A stretch of 64,000 bases of DNA, from assembly GCF_018131185.1 (NCBI RefSeq), contig NZ_JAFCJE010000001.1, positions 958,001-1,022,000 on the forward strand, written 5' to 3'. The notes below the pieces were generated by a model. It was given only the letters and a program-made list of their open reading frames with translations. It did no database searches and was not told the DNA's origin. Below are positions 1 to 8,812 of the stretch, piece by piece (position 1 is the first letter of the stretch; the number at the start of each line of letters is the position of its first letter). The position numbers and the translations under genes were made by a program. Origin of the DNA: Bradyrhizobium diazoefficiens. Lineage in GTDB: Bacteria; Pseudomonadota; Alphaproteobacteria; Rhizobiales; Xanthobacteraceae.

Positions 1-1
1 C

Positions 2-775
2 TACCTGTTCCGCGGCGCCATGGGCCCGATTTTCTCGACCGGCATGGATCGGCTCGAAGAGAAGCTGACGAAGGCCGGCTTCTCGGCCAATGTCTATGAG
101 TTCACCATCTGCCGGTTCATCGGCGACCGCGCCATCGCCAGCTACAAGGAAAGCCCCGCGCCGATCGTGCTGATCGGCCACTCCATGGGTGGGCTGTGCT
201 CGATCATCATCTCCGAGATGGCGGCCAAGGAGAACATCCCGATCAGCCTCGTCATCGCCATCGATCCCGCGCATGCGACCGGCGACGTGCCGCTCAATGT
301 CGAGCGCTTCATCAACATCTTCCTGTCCGACAGCGTGCTCGGCGGCGGCGACGTCGTTGCGGTCCCCGGCTTTCGCGGCCATTACGCGAGCTACGACCTG
401 AAGCAGAACGCGCGCGTCTCGCACATCAACATCGAGAAATCCGACGACATCCATCGCCAGATCGTCGAGATGGTGACGAAGCTGCCGCGCATTCCGCCGC
501 AAACGCAGGCCGACGCGGTGCCGCTGCGCTATCTTGTGCCGGCCGATACGTTGGTCGAATTGTGGGACTCCGGTGTACGAGTGCCGGTGCGCAAGGGCGA
601 CACCATGGAAAGCATCGCCGCCGCCAATCGCGTGCCGCTGTGGACGCTCGCGCAGAGCAACTCGCTCGCAGAAAATGCACCGCTTACGCCGGGGCAAACC
701 CTCATCGTCCCCCGTCACCTGACCCCGCCCGAGCCGGCGGCGGCGATGGCAACGCCGCCGTCAGGGCGGAAATAG
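2..775 (+). CDS. alpha/beta-hydrolase (lipase-like) with C-terminal LysM domain, 5' partial
   Basis: The reading frame is already open at the left edge (residues Y-L-F-R-G-A precede the first in-window Met at 20), so the true start lies outside the window. The nucleophile elbow G-H-S-M-G-G is seen about 58 residues in, followed by a D-P-A-H segment and a later H-I-N-I-E motif, as expected for a serine hydrolase fold. The last third carries a LysM-type segment (V-R-K-G-D-T, then L-T-P-G-Q-T-L-I-V-P) that would bind peptidoglycan or glycan. The product is probably an envelope-associated hydrolase. Its substrate cannot be read from the sequence. Confidence 0.8.
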   Translation, partial: YLFRGAMGPIFSTGMDRLEEKLTKAGFSANVYEFTICRFIGDRAIASYKESPAPIVLIGHSMGGLCSIIISEMAAKENIPISLVIAIDPAHATGDVPLNVERFINIFLSDSVLGGGDVVAVPGFRGHYASYDLKQNARVSHINIEKSDDIHRQIVEMVTKLPRIPPQTQADAVPLRYLVPADTLVELWDSGVRVPVRKGDTMESIAAANRVPLWTLAQSNSLAENAPLTPGQTLIVPRHLTPPEPAAAMATPPSGRK

Positions 776-861
776 GCCGAGATCGTTACAGGCCTCTGGC
801 TTGCGGGGCTCGCGAGATTTAGCGATGCATTCCCGCCATGTGCATCTTCAATAGACCATGG

Positions 862-3800
862 TCACACCAGGAGATCGTGCGGCACATGATGCCCGGCTGC
901 GCCGCCCGCAACGTGAAGGCCGAGGTCGGGATGCGAAAACTCGCTCGCCATCGGGGGAGCGCCGTGAACGCGGGCCTCCGCCGCGATTTCTTGATGGCCG
1001 GGCGGGATATCGTTCGCAAATGCGACGCTCGGCCTCTCGATCGGAGGCTTCAGGAAGTTGAAGGAATCGCCCGGCTCATGCGGATTGCCCTTCGGGCTTG
1101 CCGGTTCGCCACCTCCTGCAGAGAGCAGATGAGAATGAGAGCCGCCGGGCGCTTCCGCCGGAGCATGCTCGTGCACGCTTGCCTGAGGCGTCATCGAGCG
1201 AGGGTTGTCTCCGTCCCCGAGCCCTTTCCACGGGGTAGCATCAAGCACGCTCTCGCTGTCGGCCAGGCTGGCGCGGCCATGGCTCTCCGCGGCCTTCCCT
1301 TCATTGACATGCTGGTCGGCCGCCAGAAGCGCATCCGGCGCGAACCAGAACACGGGATGGCTCTCCACCGCCGCCTCGGCCGTGTGGATTCCTTTCAGAT
1401 GTGCGCCGTCATCGGCTTTGGTCTGCTCGAAGACAAACTTGAAGGAATCCATCGGTCGCGAACCGATGGCCGCTTCCCACAGGGTGGATTTCGTTTCAGT
1501 CTGGCCCAAGGTGGAAGGCACCGTCTCGGTGGTCCTTCCGCTGTGATCCCAATCGGCATCGAGGAGATAACTCACCTCCACGGCGGTCGAACTGCCGTCG
1601 AGCGAAGAAGTACTGGCACTTTCCGACGTGTCGGCAGAGGTGTCGGACGTGCTGAGCGTGATGACAGCCGTATCACTTTGTATAATTGCGGACGGATCGA
1701 GGGTGTCGCTCTCCGCCATGACCGGTGCCACGGCTTCATCCACGATGAAGTCCGACGAAGCAATGGTCGCGACACCTTGGAGATGAACCTCCAGCAGGCT
1801 GGAATCACCGATCTGGAGAGTTTGATCGGTCGGATTCACATACACGATGGTCTCGTTGGCCGCGCTGTCGTAGATCCAGGCGATGGTGTGGGGCGGCACG
1901 GAGGAGCTTGACGAGCTCAATGCCAGGATCACGAAGCCGAGCGCGCCGACCGCCCTCAGATCGATCTTGTCGGTTCCCGATATGAAATCGGTAATCGTGT
2001 CGAACCGGCCGGCTCTGGAATCCACTGCCGAGAGGTAAGTGAAGACATCAGCACCGTTGCTGCCCGTGAGCGTATCCGCGCCGAACCCGCCGACGATGGT
2101 GTCGTTATCGTTGTTGCCGTTGATATCGTCCTGTCCGGAGCCGCCGTAGATGAGGTCGTCACCGTTATTGCCCTTGATCGTATCGTCGCCGGATCCGCCG
2201 TAGAGGGTGTCGGTCACGCCGGTCCCGTTCAGGTTGTCGTCGCCGGCGCCACCGTAGACGATCTGGGAAATGCTGCCGCCGCCGGCGACGCTGTCGTCAC
2301 CGGGCGTGCCGTAAACAAACGGAGGGTTGGATACGACGGTGCTTCCCAGCGCCAGATTGTCGAAGTCGTTGGGGTCCGCATCGCTGGCGCCGTGGATGGT
2401 GATCGCCACCTCCTGCGTGGTGCCGTCGATGGACGTTACCGTGAAGTGGTCGGTGAGCGTATCGCCGGCGCCGAGCGCGTCCACCACGCTGTTGTTATTG
2501 TCCAGTGTATAGGTCCACACCCCCGATGCGGTCATCGTGAAGCTGCCGTAACCGCCGTCGCTTGCAGTGGACGAGGTCACCGCCGTGAAGGTGTTGGCGA
2601 GGTTGTCCACGTCAGTATCAGTGAGCGTGCCGGTCGCAACCGGCGTGCCGGGGGCGATGCCGCCGGCCTCGAGCACCGAGCCTGTCGTGGTCCCGGAAAT
2701 GATGGCGGCGTCATTGGTGCCGTTGATCGTGATCGTCACCAGTTTCGGCGTCCCGTCGATCGTGGTCACGGTGAATTGGTCGGTCAGCGTATCGCCAGCA
2801 TTGAGGGCCTGCACCGTGGCGTTGGCATTGTCGAGCGTGTAGGCCCAAACGCCCAGTGCGGTCATCGTGAACGTGCCGAAGCCGCCTGCGCTCGGCCTTG
2901 GCGTGATGACCGGCGTGAAGGTATTGGCGGTGTTGTCGGGATCGATATCGGTCAATGTCCCCGTCGTCGTCGGCAAGCCGGACGTGCCATTGGCCACCCC
3001 GCCGGCCTCGGTCACGGCACCTGTCGCCGTTCCCGAGATGACCGCGCTGTCGTTGCTGCCGTTGATTGTGATCGTGACCGTCTGCGGCGTGCCGTCGGCT
3101 GCGATCACCGTGAAGCTGTCCGTCAGCGTGCTTCCGTTGTTGAGCGCCTGTACCGCGTTGCTGGTGTTGTCGAGCGTGTAGGTCCACAGCCCGGACGCGG
3201 TCATCGTGAACTTGCCGTAGCCACCGTTGCTGGACGTGGGCGAGATCACCGCCACGAAGGTGTCGGCCGGATTGTCGACGTCGGTATCGGTGAGCGTGCC
3301 GGTCGCCACCGGCGTGCCGGAAGAGATGACGCCGGCTTCGAGCACCGAGCCTGTCGCGGTTCCGGAAATGATGGCGGCGTCGTTCGCGCCGTGGATTGTG
3401 ATTGTCACCGTCTGCGGCGTGCCGTCGACCGTGGTCACGGTGAACTGGTCGATCAGCGTATCGCCGACATTGAGGGCCTGCACCGTGACGTTGCCATCGT
3501 CGAGCGTGTAGGTCCAGGTCCCAAGCGCGGTCATCGTGAAGGCCCCGAAGCCGCCTGCGCTCGGCGTTGGCGTGGTCACCGGCGTGAAGGTGTTGGACGC
3601 GTTGTCGGGATCGACATCGGTCAATGTCCCGGTTGCAGCCGGCGTGCCGGGCGTACCGTTGGCCACACCTCCGGCCTCGGTCACCGCGCCGGTCTTCGTT
3701 CCGGAGACGTCCGCCCCGTCGTTGCTGCCGTTGATGGTGATCGTCACGATCTGCGTCGTGCCGTCGATCGTGGTCACCGTGAAGCTGTCTGTCAGCGTAT

Positions 3801-5604
3801 CGCCGTTGTTGAGCGCCTGTACCGCGGCGTTGGTATTGTCGAGCGTGTAGGTCCACACGCCGGCCGTGGTGATGGTGAAGCTGCCATACGCTTGCGCGCT
3901 CGCCGTCGGTGTGTTGACTTCCACGAAAGTATCGGCCGTGCTGTCCACATCCCCAGCGAGGAGCGTGCCCGTCGCGGTCGGTGTGCCGGGTGAGGCGCCG
4001 CCCGCCTCGACGACCGAACCGGCGGTAATCCCGGAGACGACGGCGGCGTCGTTGCTGCCCTGGATCGCGATCGTCACGACCTGGGGAGTGCCGTCGATAC
4101 TTGTCACGGTGAACCGATCGATCAGCGTATCGCCGGCATTCAGGGACTGTACTGCGGTGTTGCTATCGTCGAGCGTGTAGGTCCACACGCCGCCGGCCGT
4201 CATCGTGAAAGTGCCGTAGCCGCCCGTGCTCCTGGCGGGCGAACTCACCGTCGTGAACGTGTCGGGCGGATTGTCGACATCCGTGGCTGTCAGCGTGCCG
4301 GTTGCGCTCGGTGTTCCCGGTACCACATTGGCGACACCGCCGGCCTCCACTACCGTGCCTTCGGCGTTGCCCGAGATGATGGCGGTGTCGTTGACGCCGT
4401 TGATGGTGACGACGAAGCTCCGGCTCGTCGAGACGAAGCCGTCCGAGACCGTGATGACGAAGCTCGTGGTCGTCGGCGACAACAGGGCGTTGATGGCATC
4501 CGCATTCGGAACGAACGTGTAGGCGCCGGATGCGCTGTTGAGATAGAGCGTGCCAAAAGGACTGCTCTGCCAAAGATCGTATGTCTCTCCGTTCAGAACC
4601 GCGGTGCTGGCCGTGCCGCCGGCGAGACCATAGGTGAGGGTGTTGTTGAACGGGCTGCTGGCGGTGAAGGTGCCGGTTACCGTGGCGAACGTATCGTCGA
4701 ACCTGAACGTGTCGATTTCGATCGGGCCGGCCGGCAGGTTCAATTCGGGAAGCGGCACCACGATCAGGGGGAACTCGATCGGGGGAGCGACCGGAAGCAC
4801 GTTGGGTGCCGCAGTCCTATTCTCCGACGTGAAATTGATGTGCTGCAGTGACGGCGTGGAGGCAAAGGGCGGCGTGCCGGAGCCCGTCGGGCCGCGCGTG
4901 AGATTGGCAAGCACGTCCTGTTGAGCGGCGTGCAGCTCCTCCATGCGAGCGGCGCTGTTGGCGACCTGATTAACGCTGATCGAGGAGCCGACCCTGTTCA
5001 GAACAACGGTTTCGCCAGGATCATCGACAATGATGTGTCGCGGCACCCGCTCCTTGGTGATGAGCTCGAACGCGCCGTGCTGAAGGTCCTTGTAAGAGAG
5101 CGTGTCGTTGTCCAGAGACGCGCCGTCGGGATCCGCGCCTTGCGCCCGGTCCATCATGGCGAAGGTCAGCGCCGTCATCGTCAGAATGCCAAAGCCGGTT
5201 GCATGGGAGCGGCCCCGAACGCTGCCGAGGGGCGTGTCGATCGTCAGGGTGCCGCCATCCGCCAGCCGGCCGGCCGCGAACGCAAAGCTTCCGCTGCTGA
5301 TCGCAACGATGGTCGAGCGCGACGCGGCGTCGGAATCGGAGGCGAACTCCCGCAGTTCGACGCGCGTCCCGCCGGCGATGTTGAATTCGGTGTCGTCGAG
5401 GAGGCGAATTCCGACTTGCGCATCAGCAGCCGTTTCGATGACGTCCAGCCGGTAGACAAGGTCGCCAATGCTGACTTGCGCGGCTGGGCCGCCATCGCGC
5501 GTGAGGGTTACGCACCCTAACGTGCTTTGGACGATGCCGACGATCTGGAGGGGGGAGGTTTTAATGGCCCAATTGTGGGGCTCAACGCCAAAAGCAACTG
5601 ACAT
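862..5604 (-). CDS. giant FecR-VCBS-RTX repeat protein (1580 aa)
   Basis: Domains in order: no obvious N-terminal signal peptide; a FecR-type domain at about residues 45-140, containing T-P-L-G-S-V-R-G-R; a cadherin/VCBS-like domain at about 290-400; six VCBS repeats at about 403-1078, each with G-x-W-T-Y-T-L-D and D-x-F-T-V; RTX nonapeptides (G-G-x-G-x-D) at about 1096-1186; an M10/serralysin-like segment (D-V-F-T-Y, then D-T-I-T-D-F); and a 350-residue low-complexity Ser/Thr/His tail with two D-S-F-[KN]-F motifs. Calcium-binding RTX repeats without a Sec signal usually mean type I secretion, so an adhesin or surface protein is the best reading. No ABC/HlyD secretion genes are adjacent. The gene diverges from a small FecR gene, which suggests a shared regulatory region. 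Confidence 0.88.
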   Translation of the reverse strand: MSVAFGVEPHNWAIKTSPLQIVGIVQSTLGCVTLTRDGGPAAQVSIGDLVYRLDVIETAADAQVGIRLLDDTEFNIAGGTRVELREFASDSDAASRSTIVAISSGSFAFAAGRLADGGTLTIDTPLGSVRGRSHATGFGILTMTALTFAMMDRAQGADPDGASLDNDTLSYKDLQHGAFELITKERVPRHIIVDDPGETVVLNRVGSSISVNQVANSAARMEELHAAQQDVLANLTRGPTGSGTPPFASTPSLQHINFTSENRTAAPNVLPVAPPIEFPLIVVPLPELNLPAGPIEIDTFRFDDTFATVTGTFTASSPFNNTLTYGLAGGTASTAVLNGETYDLWQSSPFGTLYLNSASGAYTFVPNADAINALLSPTTTSFVITVSDGFVSTSRSFVVTINGVNDTAIISGNAEGTVVEAGGVANVVPGTPSATGTLTATDVDNPPDTFTTVSSPARSTGGYGTFTMTAGGVWTYTLDDSNTAVQSLNAGDTLIDRFTVTSIDGTPQVVTIAIQGSNDAAVVSGITAGSVVEAGGASPGTPTATGTLLAGDVDSTADTFVEVNTPTASAQAYGSFTITTAGVWTYTLDNTNAAVQALNNGDTLTDSFTVTTIDGTTQIVTITINGSNDGADVSGTKTGAVTEAGGVANGTPGTPAATGTLTDVDPDNASNTFTPVTTPTPSAGGFGAFTMTALGTWTYTLDDGNVTVQALNVGDTLIDQFTVTTVDGTPQTVTITIHGANDAAIISGTATGSVLEAGVISSGTPVATGTLTDTDVDNPADTFVAVISPTSSNGGYGKFTMTASGLWTYTLDNTSNAVQALNNGSTLTDSFTVIAADGTPQTVTITINGSNDSAVISGTATGAVTEAGGVANGTSGLPTTTGTLTDIDPDNTANTFTPVITPRPSAGGFGTFTMTALGVWAYTLDNANATVQALNAGDTLTDQFTVTTIDGTPKLVTITINGTNDAAIISGTTTGSVLEAGGIAPGTPVATGTLTDTDVDNLANTFTAVTSSTASDGGYGSFTMTASGVWTYTLDNNNSVVDALGAGDTLTDHFTVTSIDGTTQEVAITIHGASDADPNDFDNLALGSTVVSNPPFVYGTPGDDSVAGGGSISQIVYGGAGDDNLNGTGVTDTLYGGSGDDTIKGNNGDDLIYGGSGQDDINGNNDNDTIVGGFGADTLTGSNGADVFTYLSAVDSRAGRFDTITDFISGTDKIDLRAVGALGFVILALSSSSSSVPPHTIAWIYDSAANETIVYVNPTDQTLQIGDSSLLEVHLQGVATIASSDFIVDEAVAPVMAESDTLDPSAIIQSDTAVITLSTSDTSADTSESASTSSLDGSSTAVEVSYLLDADWDHSGRTTETVPSTLGQTETKSTLWEAAIGSRPMDSFKFVFEQTKADDGAHLKGIHTAEAAVESHPVFWFAPDALLAADQHVNEGKAAESHGRASLADSESVLDATPWKGLGDGDNPRSMTPQASVHEHAPAEAPGGSHSHLLSAGGGEPASPKGNPHEPGDSFNFLKPPIERPSVAFANDIPPGHQEIAAEARVHGAPPMASEFSHPDLGLHVAGGAAGHHVPHDLLV
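2045..2315 (-). repeat. RTX (GGxGxDxux) calcium-binding nonapeptide block
   Basis: The region encodes tandem glycine/aspartate nonapeptides such as G-G-A-G-D-D-N-L-N and G-G-S-G-D-D-T-I-K inside the giant FecR-VCBS protein. In known RTX proteins these fold into a calcium beta-roll outside the cell and accompany type I secretion. Confidence 0.85.
2370..4395 (-). repeat. six tandem VCBS repeats, with a two-repeat higher-order period of about 660 bp
   Basis: Each unit is about 110-115 residues: [AS]-I-I-S-G-x-x-x-G-x-V-x-E-A-G, then T-G-T-L-T-D, then F-T-M-T-A-x-G-x-W-T-Y-T-L-D, then D-G-T-x-Q. Units 3 and 5 share V-T-E-A-G-G-V-A-N-G and D-P-D-N. Units 4 and 6 share V-L-E-A-G and T-D-T-D-V-D-N. 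Units therefore resemble the unit two places away more than their neighbours, which points to duplication of a two-unit block. Confidence 0.85.
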
Positions 5605-6046
5605 GACTGTGGCCTCGCGTGCCGAATAATTCGGGCTCGGCGCGGTGCTGCGGTCTTGTATCGGTTTTGCTAAGCCACGGGCTCAATATGCAATTTTTGG
5701 CGTTAGCAACCCCAGGCCTGCACGCCGAAGAAGTTCTGTAAAAAATCGATCTCTATAGGTATGGCCAAGACGATGGCCGGTTCAGCGGAGATGTCTCTCC
5801 GCAGCAACAATTTGCGCTCTCTAGAAGTTGACGATCAAGCAACGAGACATTTAGCTCAATTTCGCTGGTCAAGCAAACGGCTTGGGCCTAACATCAATTT
5901 CGGAGATACTTTGTCTGGAAGGCAGGTCCGTTAGGACCGGTCCAGGTTGTAGAAATTGGCAGTGCACGAATTGCGAGCCCTACCTAGGGCTCATACAGCT
6001 CCATCGAGCGGCTCGCAAACCACATCCTTCTCGGAAAGGGCGGGTC
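5605..6046. other. divergent intergenic region between the two FecR genes
   Basis: About 440 bp without a convincing gene. The composition is more AT-rich than the flanks, as expected for back-to-back promoters. It contains an interrupted inverted repeat, TTGCTAAGCC at 5667-5676 against GGCGTTAGCAA at 5699-5709. The seven outer bases pair perfectly and one unpaired base interrupts the inner GCC/GGC. No clear sigma-70 hexamers could be assigned. Confidence 0.4.
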
Positions 6047-6688
6047 ATGTGCAGACATATGATTGCAGTTTTGGTCACCGGCTTCATTTTGGCATCCGCG
6101 GGTGGTCTCGCCGCGCAAGCGCAGACTCCAGTCAATCCCGTGATACGTGGCTCCGATGATGCGGTGCCAAAACCCATTGGCAAGGTCGTAGCCGTCACAG
6201 GTTCGGTCTCGATCGAGCACAAGGGTGCGGCCGTCGTCCAGGCGAACCTCGGTGACCCCGCTCAGGCAAAAACCGGCGATGCCGTCTATCTCCGCGACGT
6301 CGTGCAAACGGGGGCGGACAGCCGGGTCAGCATCAATTTCAGCGATGGCTCTTCGTTCAATTTGTCGAGCAACGCGCGCATGACCCTGGATGAGTACGTT
6401 TATGATCCCGACGGCAAGTCCAACGCCACATTTTTCAATCTGGCCAAAGGCACGGCGACTTTCGTCGCCGGCCAGATCGCCAGGACCGGCGACATGAAGG
6501 TCGATACGCCCGTTGCAACGATGGGAATCCGAGGCACTACGCCGCACATCGAAATTGCGGATGACGGCGCGGTCAAGTTCTCGACTCTCATCGAGGAGGG
6601 CAAGAGCAAACTGGCAAAGAAGCACGTGACTGCTGTCACGCCCGAACGGGGGAGCGGTCCCAGGCCGAACATTTGCAGAGGGTGCTGA
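6047..6688 (+). CDS. secreted FecR-domain protein (213 aa)
   Basis: The ATG at 6047 is preceded by GGAAAGGG (6033-6040). A longer in-frame extension to 5882 has no signal-like N-terminus and is not preferred. Residues 1-27 form a Sec signal ending A-A-Q-A-Q. The FecR domain spans about residues 45-165, with V-G-K/V-V-A-V-T-G-S-V, D-G-S-S-F-N-L and the family signature M-G-I-R-G-T. FecR domains occur in periplasmic regulators and in stand-alone envelope proteins. With no sigma factor or TonB receptor nearby, a direct regulatory role is unproven. The divergent giant protein begins with the same domain type, so the two may be functionally linked. Confidence 0.8.
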   Translation: MCRHMIAVLVTGFILASAGGLAAQAQTPVNPVIRGSDDAVPKPIGKVVAVTGSVSIEHKGAAVVQANLGDPAQAKTGDAVYLRDVVQTGADSRVSINFSDGSSFNLSSNARMTLDEYVYDPDGKSNATFFNLAKGTATFVAGQIARTGDMKVDTPVATMGIRGTTPHIEIADDGAVKFSTLIEEGKSKLAKKHVTAVTPERGSGPRPNICRGC

Positions 6689-6700
6689 AGCGACACGGGC

Positions 6701-7555
6701 ATGACCATCCGAGCCGCCATCATCGACAGCGTCGCGTCCGCGCTCGTAATGCTGTCGCTCGGCTTGCCGGCGGGCGCGCAGCAACCGCAGAAGAATAGCC
6801 ACCTCAGGAGCATCGAGCAGTGCAATGGCTCGGACCGTATTCCGGCCCAGGCCCGGGTCGCCGGCTGCACGGCGCTCATCAATTCGAGCGATACCAAGCC
6901 CGCCGCGCTGCCTCTGGCTTACAACAACCGTGGCAACGCCTTTGCCGCGGCGGCGGAGTACGACCGCGCAATCAGCGATTTCGATCGCGCGATCGAGCTC
7001 GCCGGGGGCTACGTCAAGCCGGTGAACAATCGCGGCGTCGCCTATCTGCGGAAGGGGGCCTACGAGGACGCGGTCAAGTCCTTCGACGAGGCGATCAGGC
7101 TCGATCCTGCTTATGGCCGCGCCTTCGCCAATCGTGCGCAAGCCCACCTGAAGCTGAAGCGGTATGACCAGGCCGCGCTGGATTTTGACGAGGCCATTCG
7201 TCTCGATCCGAATTTGACGTGGGCGAGGAGCGGACGTTGCTGGGCCCGGGCGGTGATCGGCGATCTGCAGGCCGGTCTCGACGACTGCGACAGGGTCATT
7301 CAATCGGGATCCAGCGACGCCGCGACCTATGATTCACGCGCACTGATCCATCTGAAGATGGGGCAGCTCGCCGCCGCGGTCGACGACTACAGTTCAGCGC
7401 TGCGCCTGGCGCCAAACCTGGCAAGCGCGCTCTATGGACGCGGACTTGCCCGACTGAGGCAGGGCGACAACGCCGGCGGCGACCGCGACGTCTCGGCGGC
7501 GAAGAGGATCGACCTCAAGATCGCCGACGAGTTCACCCGCTACGGCGTGCAGTGA
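6701..7555 (+). CDS. secreted tetratricopeptide-repeat protein (284 aa)
   Basis: The gene starts 12 bp after the FecR gene and is probably co-transcribed. Residues 1-26 look like a signal peptide (ending P-A-G-A-Q-Q). From about residue 65 there are about six TPR helices-turn-helices (A-Y-N-N-R-G-N-A-F; F-D-R-A-I-E-L; F-D-E-A-I-R-L-D-P, repeated), filling the rest of the protein. TPR domains mediate protein contacts. A periplasmic scaffold role next to FecR proteins is plausible, but no partner can be named from sequence. Confidence 0.85.
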   Translation: MTIRAAIIDSVASALVMLSLGLPAGAQQPQKNSHLRSIEQCNGSDRIPAQARVAGCTALINSSDTKPAALPLAYNNRGNAFAAAAEYDRAISDFDRAIELAGGYVKPVNNRGVAYLRKGAYEDAVKSFDEAIRLDPAYGRAFANRAQAHLKLKRYDQAALDFDEAIRLDPNLTWARSGRCWARAVIGDLQAGLDDCDRVIQSGSSDAATYDSRALIHLKMGQLAAAVDDYSSALRLAPNLASALYGRGLARLRQGDNAGGDRDVSAAKRIDLKIADEFTRYGVQ

Positions 7556-7585
7556 CGTCAGGATTGGTTCGCCGACATTCGTCCG

Positions 7586-8659
7586 CTAGACGTTCGATCC
7601 GTGGATGGCGTCGATCACGGCATCCGTCACTTCCTTCGTCGTCGCCTTGCCGCCGACGTCGGGCGTGAGCACGCCGGCTGCGCAGACTTTCTCGACCGCC
7701 GCCATCAGCCTTACTGCGGCATCCTTCTCACCGAGATGCTCGAGCATCTGCGCGCCGGTCCAGAAGGTCGCGACCGGATTGGCGATGCCCTTGCCGGTGA
7801 TGTCGAAAGCCGAGCCGTGGATCGGCTCGAACATCGAGGGGAAGCGGCGCTGCGGATCGATGTTGCCGGTCGGCGCCACGCCGAGGCTGCCGGCCAGGGC
7901 GCCGGCGAGGTCGGACAGGATGTCGGCGTGCAGATTGGTCGCCACGATGGTGTCGAGGCTCTTCGGATGCAGCGTCATGCGCACCGTCATGGCGTCGACC
8001 AGCATCTTGTCCCAGGTGACGTCGGGAAATTCGGCCGCGACCTCGGCCGCGATCTCGTCCCACATCACCATGCCGTGGCGCTGCGCGTTCGACTTGGTCA
8101 CGACGGTCAGGAACTTGCGCGGACGCGACTGCGCGAGCTGGAACGCATAGCGCATGATGCGGGTGACGCCGACGCGGGTGAAGACCGCAACTTCAGTGCC
8201 GACCTCTTCCGGCAGGCCCTTGTGCGCGCGGCCGCCCATGCCGGCATATTCGCCTTCCGAATTCTCGCGCACGATCACCCAGTCGAGATCGCCGACGCCG
8301 ACATCGCGCAGCGGCGAGGCCACGCCCGGTAATATCCTGGTTGGGCGCACATTGGCATATTGGTCAAAACCCTGGCAGATCGGCAGCCGCAGGCCCCACA
8401 GCGTGACGTGGTCGGGCACGTCAGGGGCGCCGACCGCGCCGAAATAGATCGCGTCGAACTTCTTCAGTTCGGCGAGGCCGTCGGCGGGCATCATCACGCC
8501 GTGCTTCTTGTAATAGTCCGAGCCCCAGTCGAACGTCCTGACGTTGAAGGCGAGGTCCCCGCTGCGTTTCGCCAGCGCCTCCAGCACGCGGACTCCGGCC
8601 GAGATCACCTCGGGGCCGATGCCGTCGGCGGGAATGGCTGCGATGGAATGGGTGCGCAT
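7586..8659 (-). CDS. tartrate / D-malate dehydrogenase (beta-decarboxylating dehydrogenase family)
   Basis: The 357-residue length is that of the isocitrate/isopropylmalate dehydrogenase superfamily, in the TtuC/DmlA branch. Visible motifs are the N-terminal I-P-A-D-G-I-G-P-E-V, R-E-N-S-E-G-E-Y-A-G for substrate binding, the metal-binding T-N-L-H-A-D-I-L-S-D-L, and the NAD site E-P-I-H-G-S-A-F-D-I-T-G. The expected reaction is NAD-dependent oxidation and decarboxylation of D-malate or tartrate. The gene diverges from a LysR regulator, the usual arrangement for a substrate-induced catabolic gene. Specificity between tartrate and D-malate is not decidable by eye. Confidence 0.88.
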   Translation of the reverse strand: MRTHSIAAIPADGIGPEVISAGVRVLEALAKRSGDLAFNVRTFDWGSDYYKKHGVMMPADGLAELKKFDAIYFGAVGAPDVPDHVTLWGLRLPICQGFDQYANVRPTRILPGVASPLRDVGVGDLDWVIVRENSEGEYAGMGGRAHKGLPEEVGTEVAVFTRVGVTRIMRYAFQLAQSRPRKFLTVVTKSNAQRHGMVMWDEIAAEVAAEFPDVTWDKMLVDAMTVRMTLHPKSLDTIVATNLHADILSDLAGALAGSLGVAPTGNIDPQRRFPSMFEPIHGSAFDITGKGIANPVATFWTGAQMLEHLGEKDAAVRLMAAVEKVCAAGVLTPDVGGKATTKEVTDAVIDAIHGSNV

Positions 8660-8770
8660 GGGGGAGGCTCCGTGTGAGAGATCGTGCCGGCCTGTCGGGC
8701 CGTCCGCGTTGCCGGCAAGTCTAGACGGGAGTGCAGCGCGAGCTCAATTGACGCTGGTTTATACAAAAAA

Positions 8771-8783
8771 ATGATATAATCAT
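8771..8783. promoter_or_regulatory. candidate LysR operator, ATGAT-ATA-ATCAT
   Basis: A perfect 5+5 bp inverted repeat with a 3-nt spacer lies in an AT-rich island between the divergent dehydrogenase and LysR genes, 29 bp before the LysR start. The position fits an autoregulatory LysR site. The match is short and could be chance. Confidence 0.35.
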
Positions 8784-8812
8784 CGTGGCGCGGGACGAGA
8801 GGATTTTGCGGA

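Noticed and set aside
2392..3993. 533-codon plus-strand ORF opposite the VCBS repeats
   Set aside because: It is the repetitive antisense of the VCBS array (Arg/His/Gly-rich, periodic) and has no domain. The minus frame explains the DNA.
2370..4395. CRISPR-like regular repeats
   Set aside because: The repeat period is about 340 bp and coding; there are no short repeats with unique spacers.
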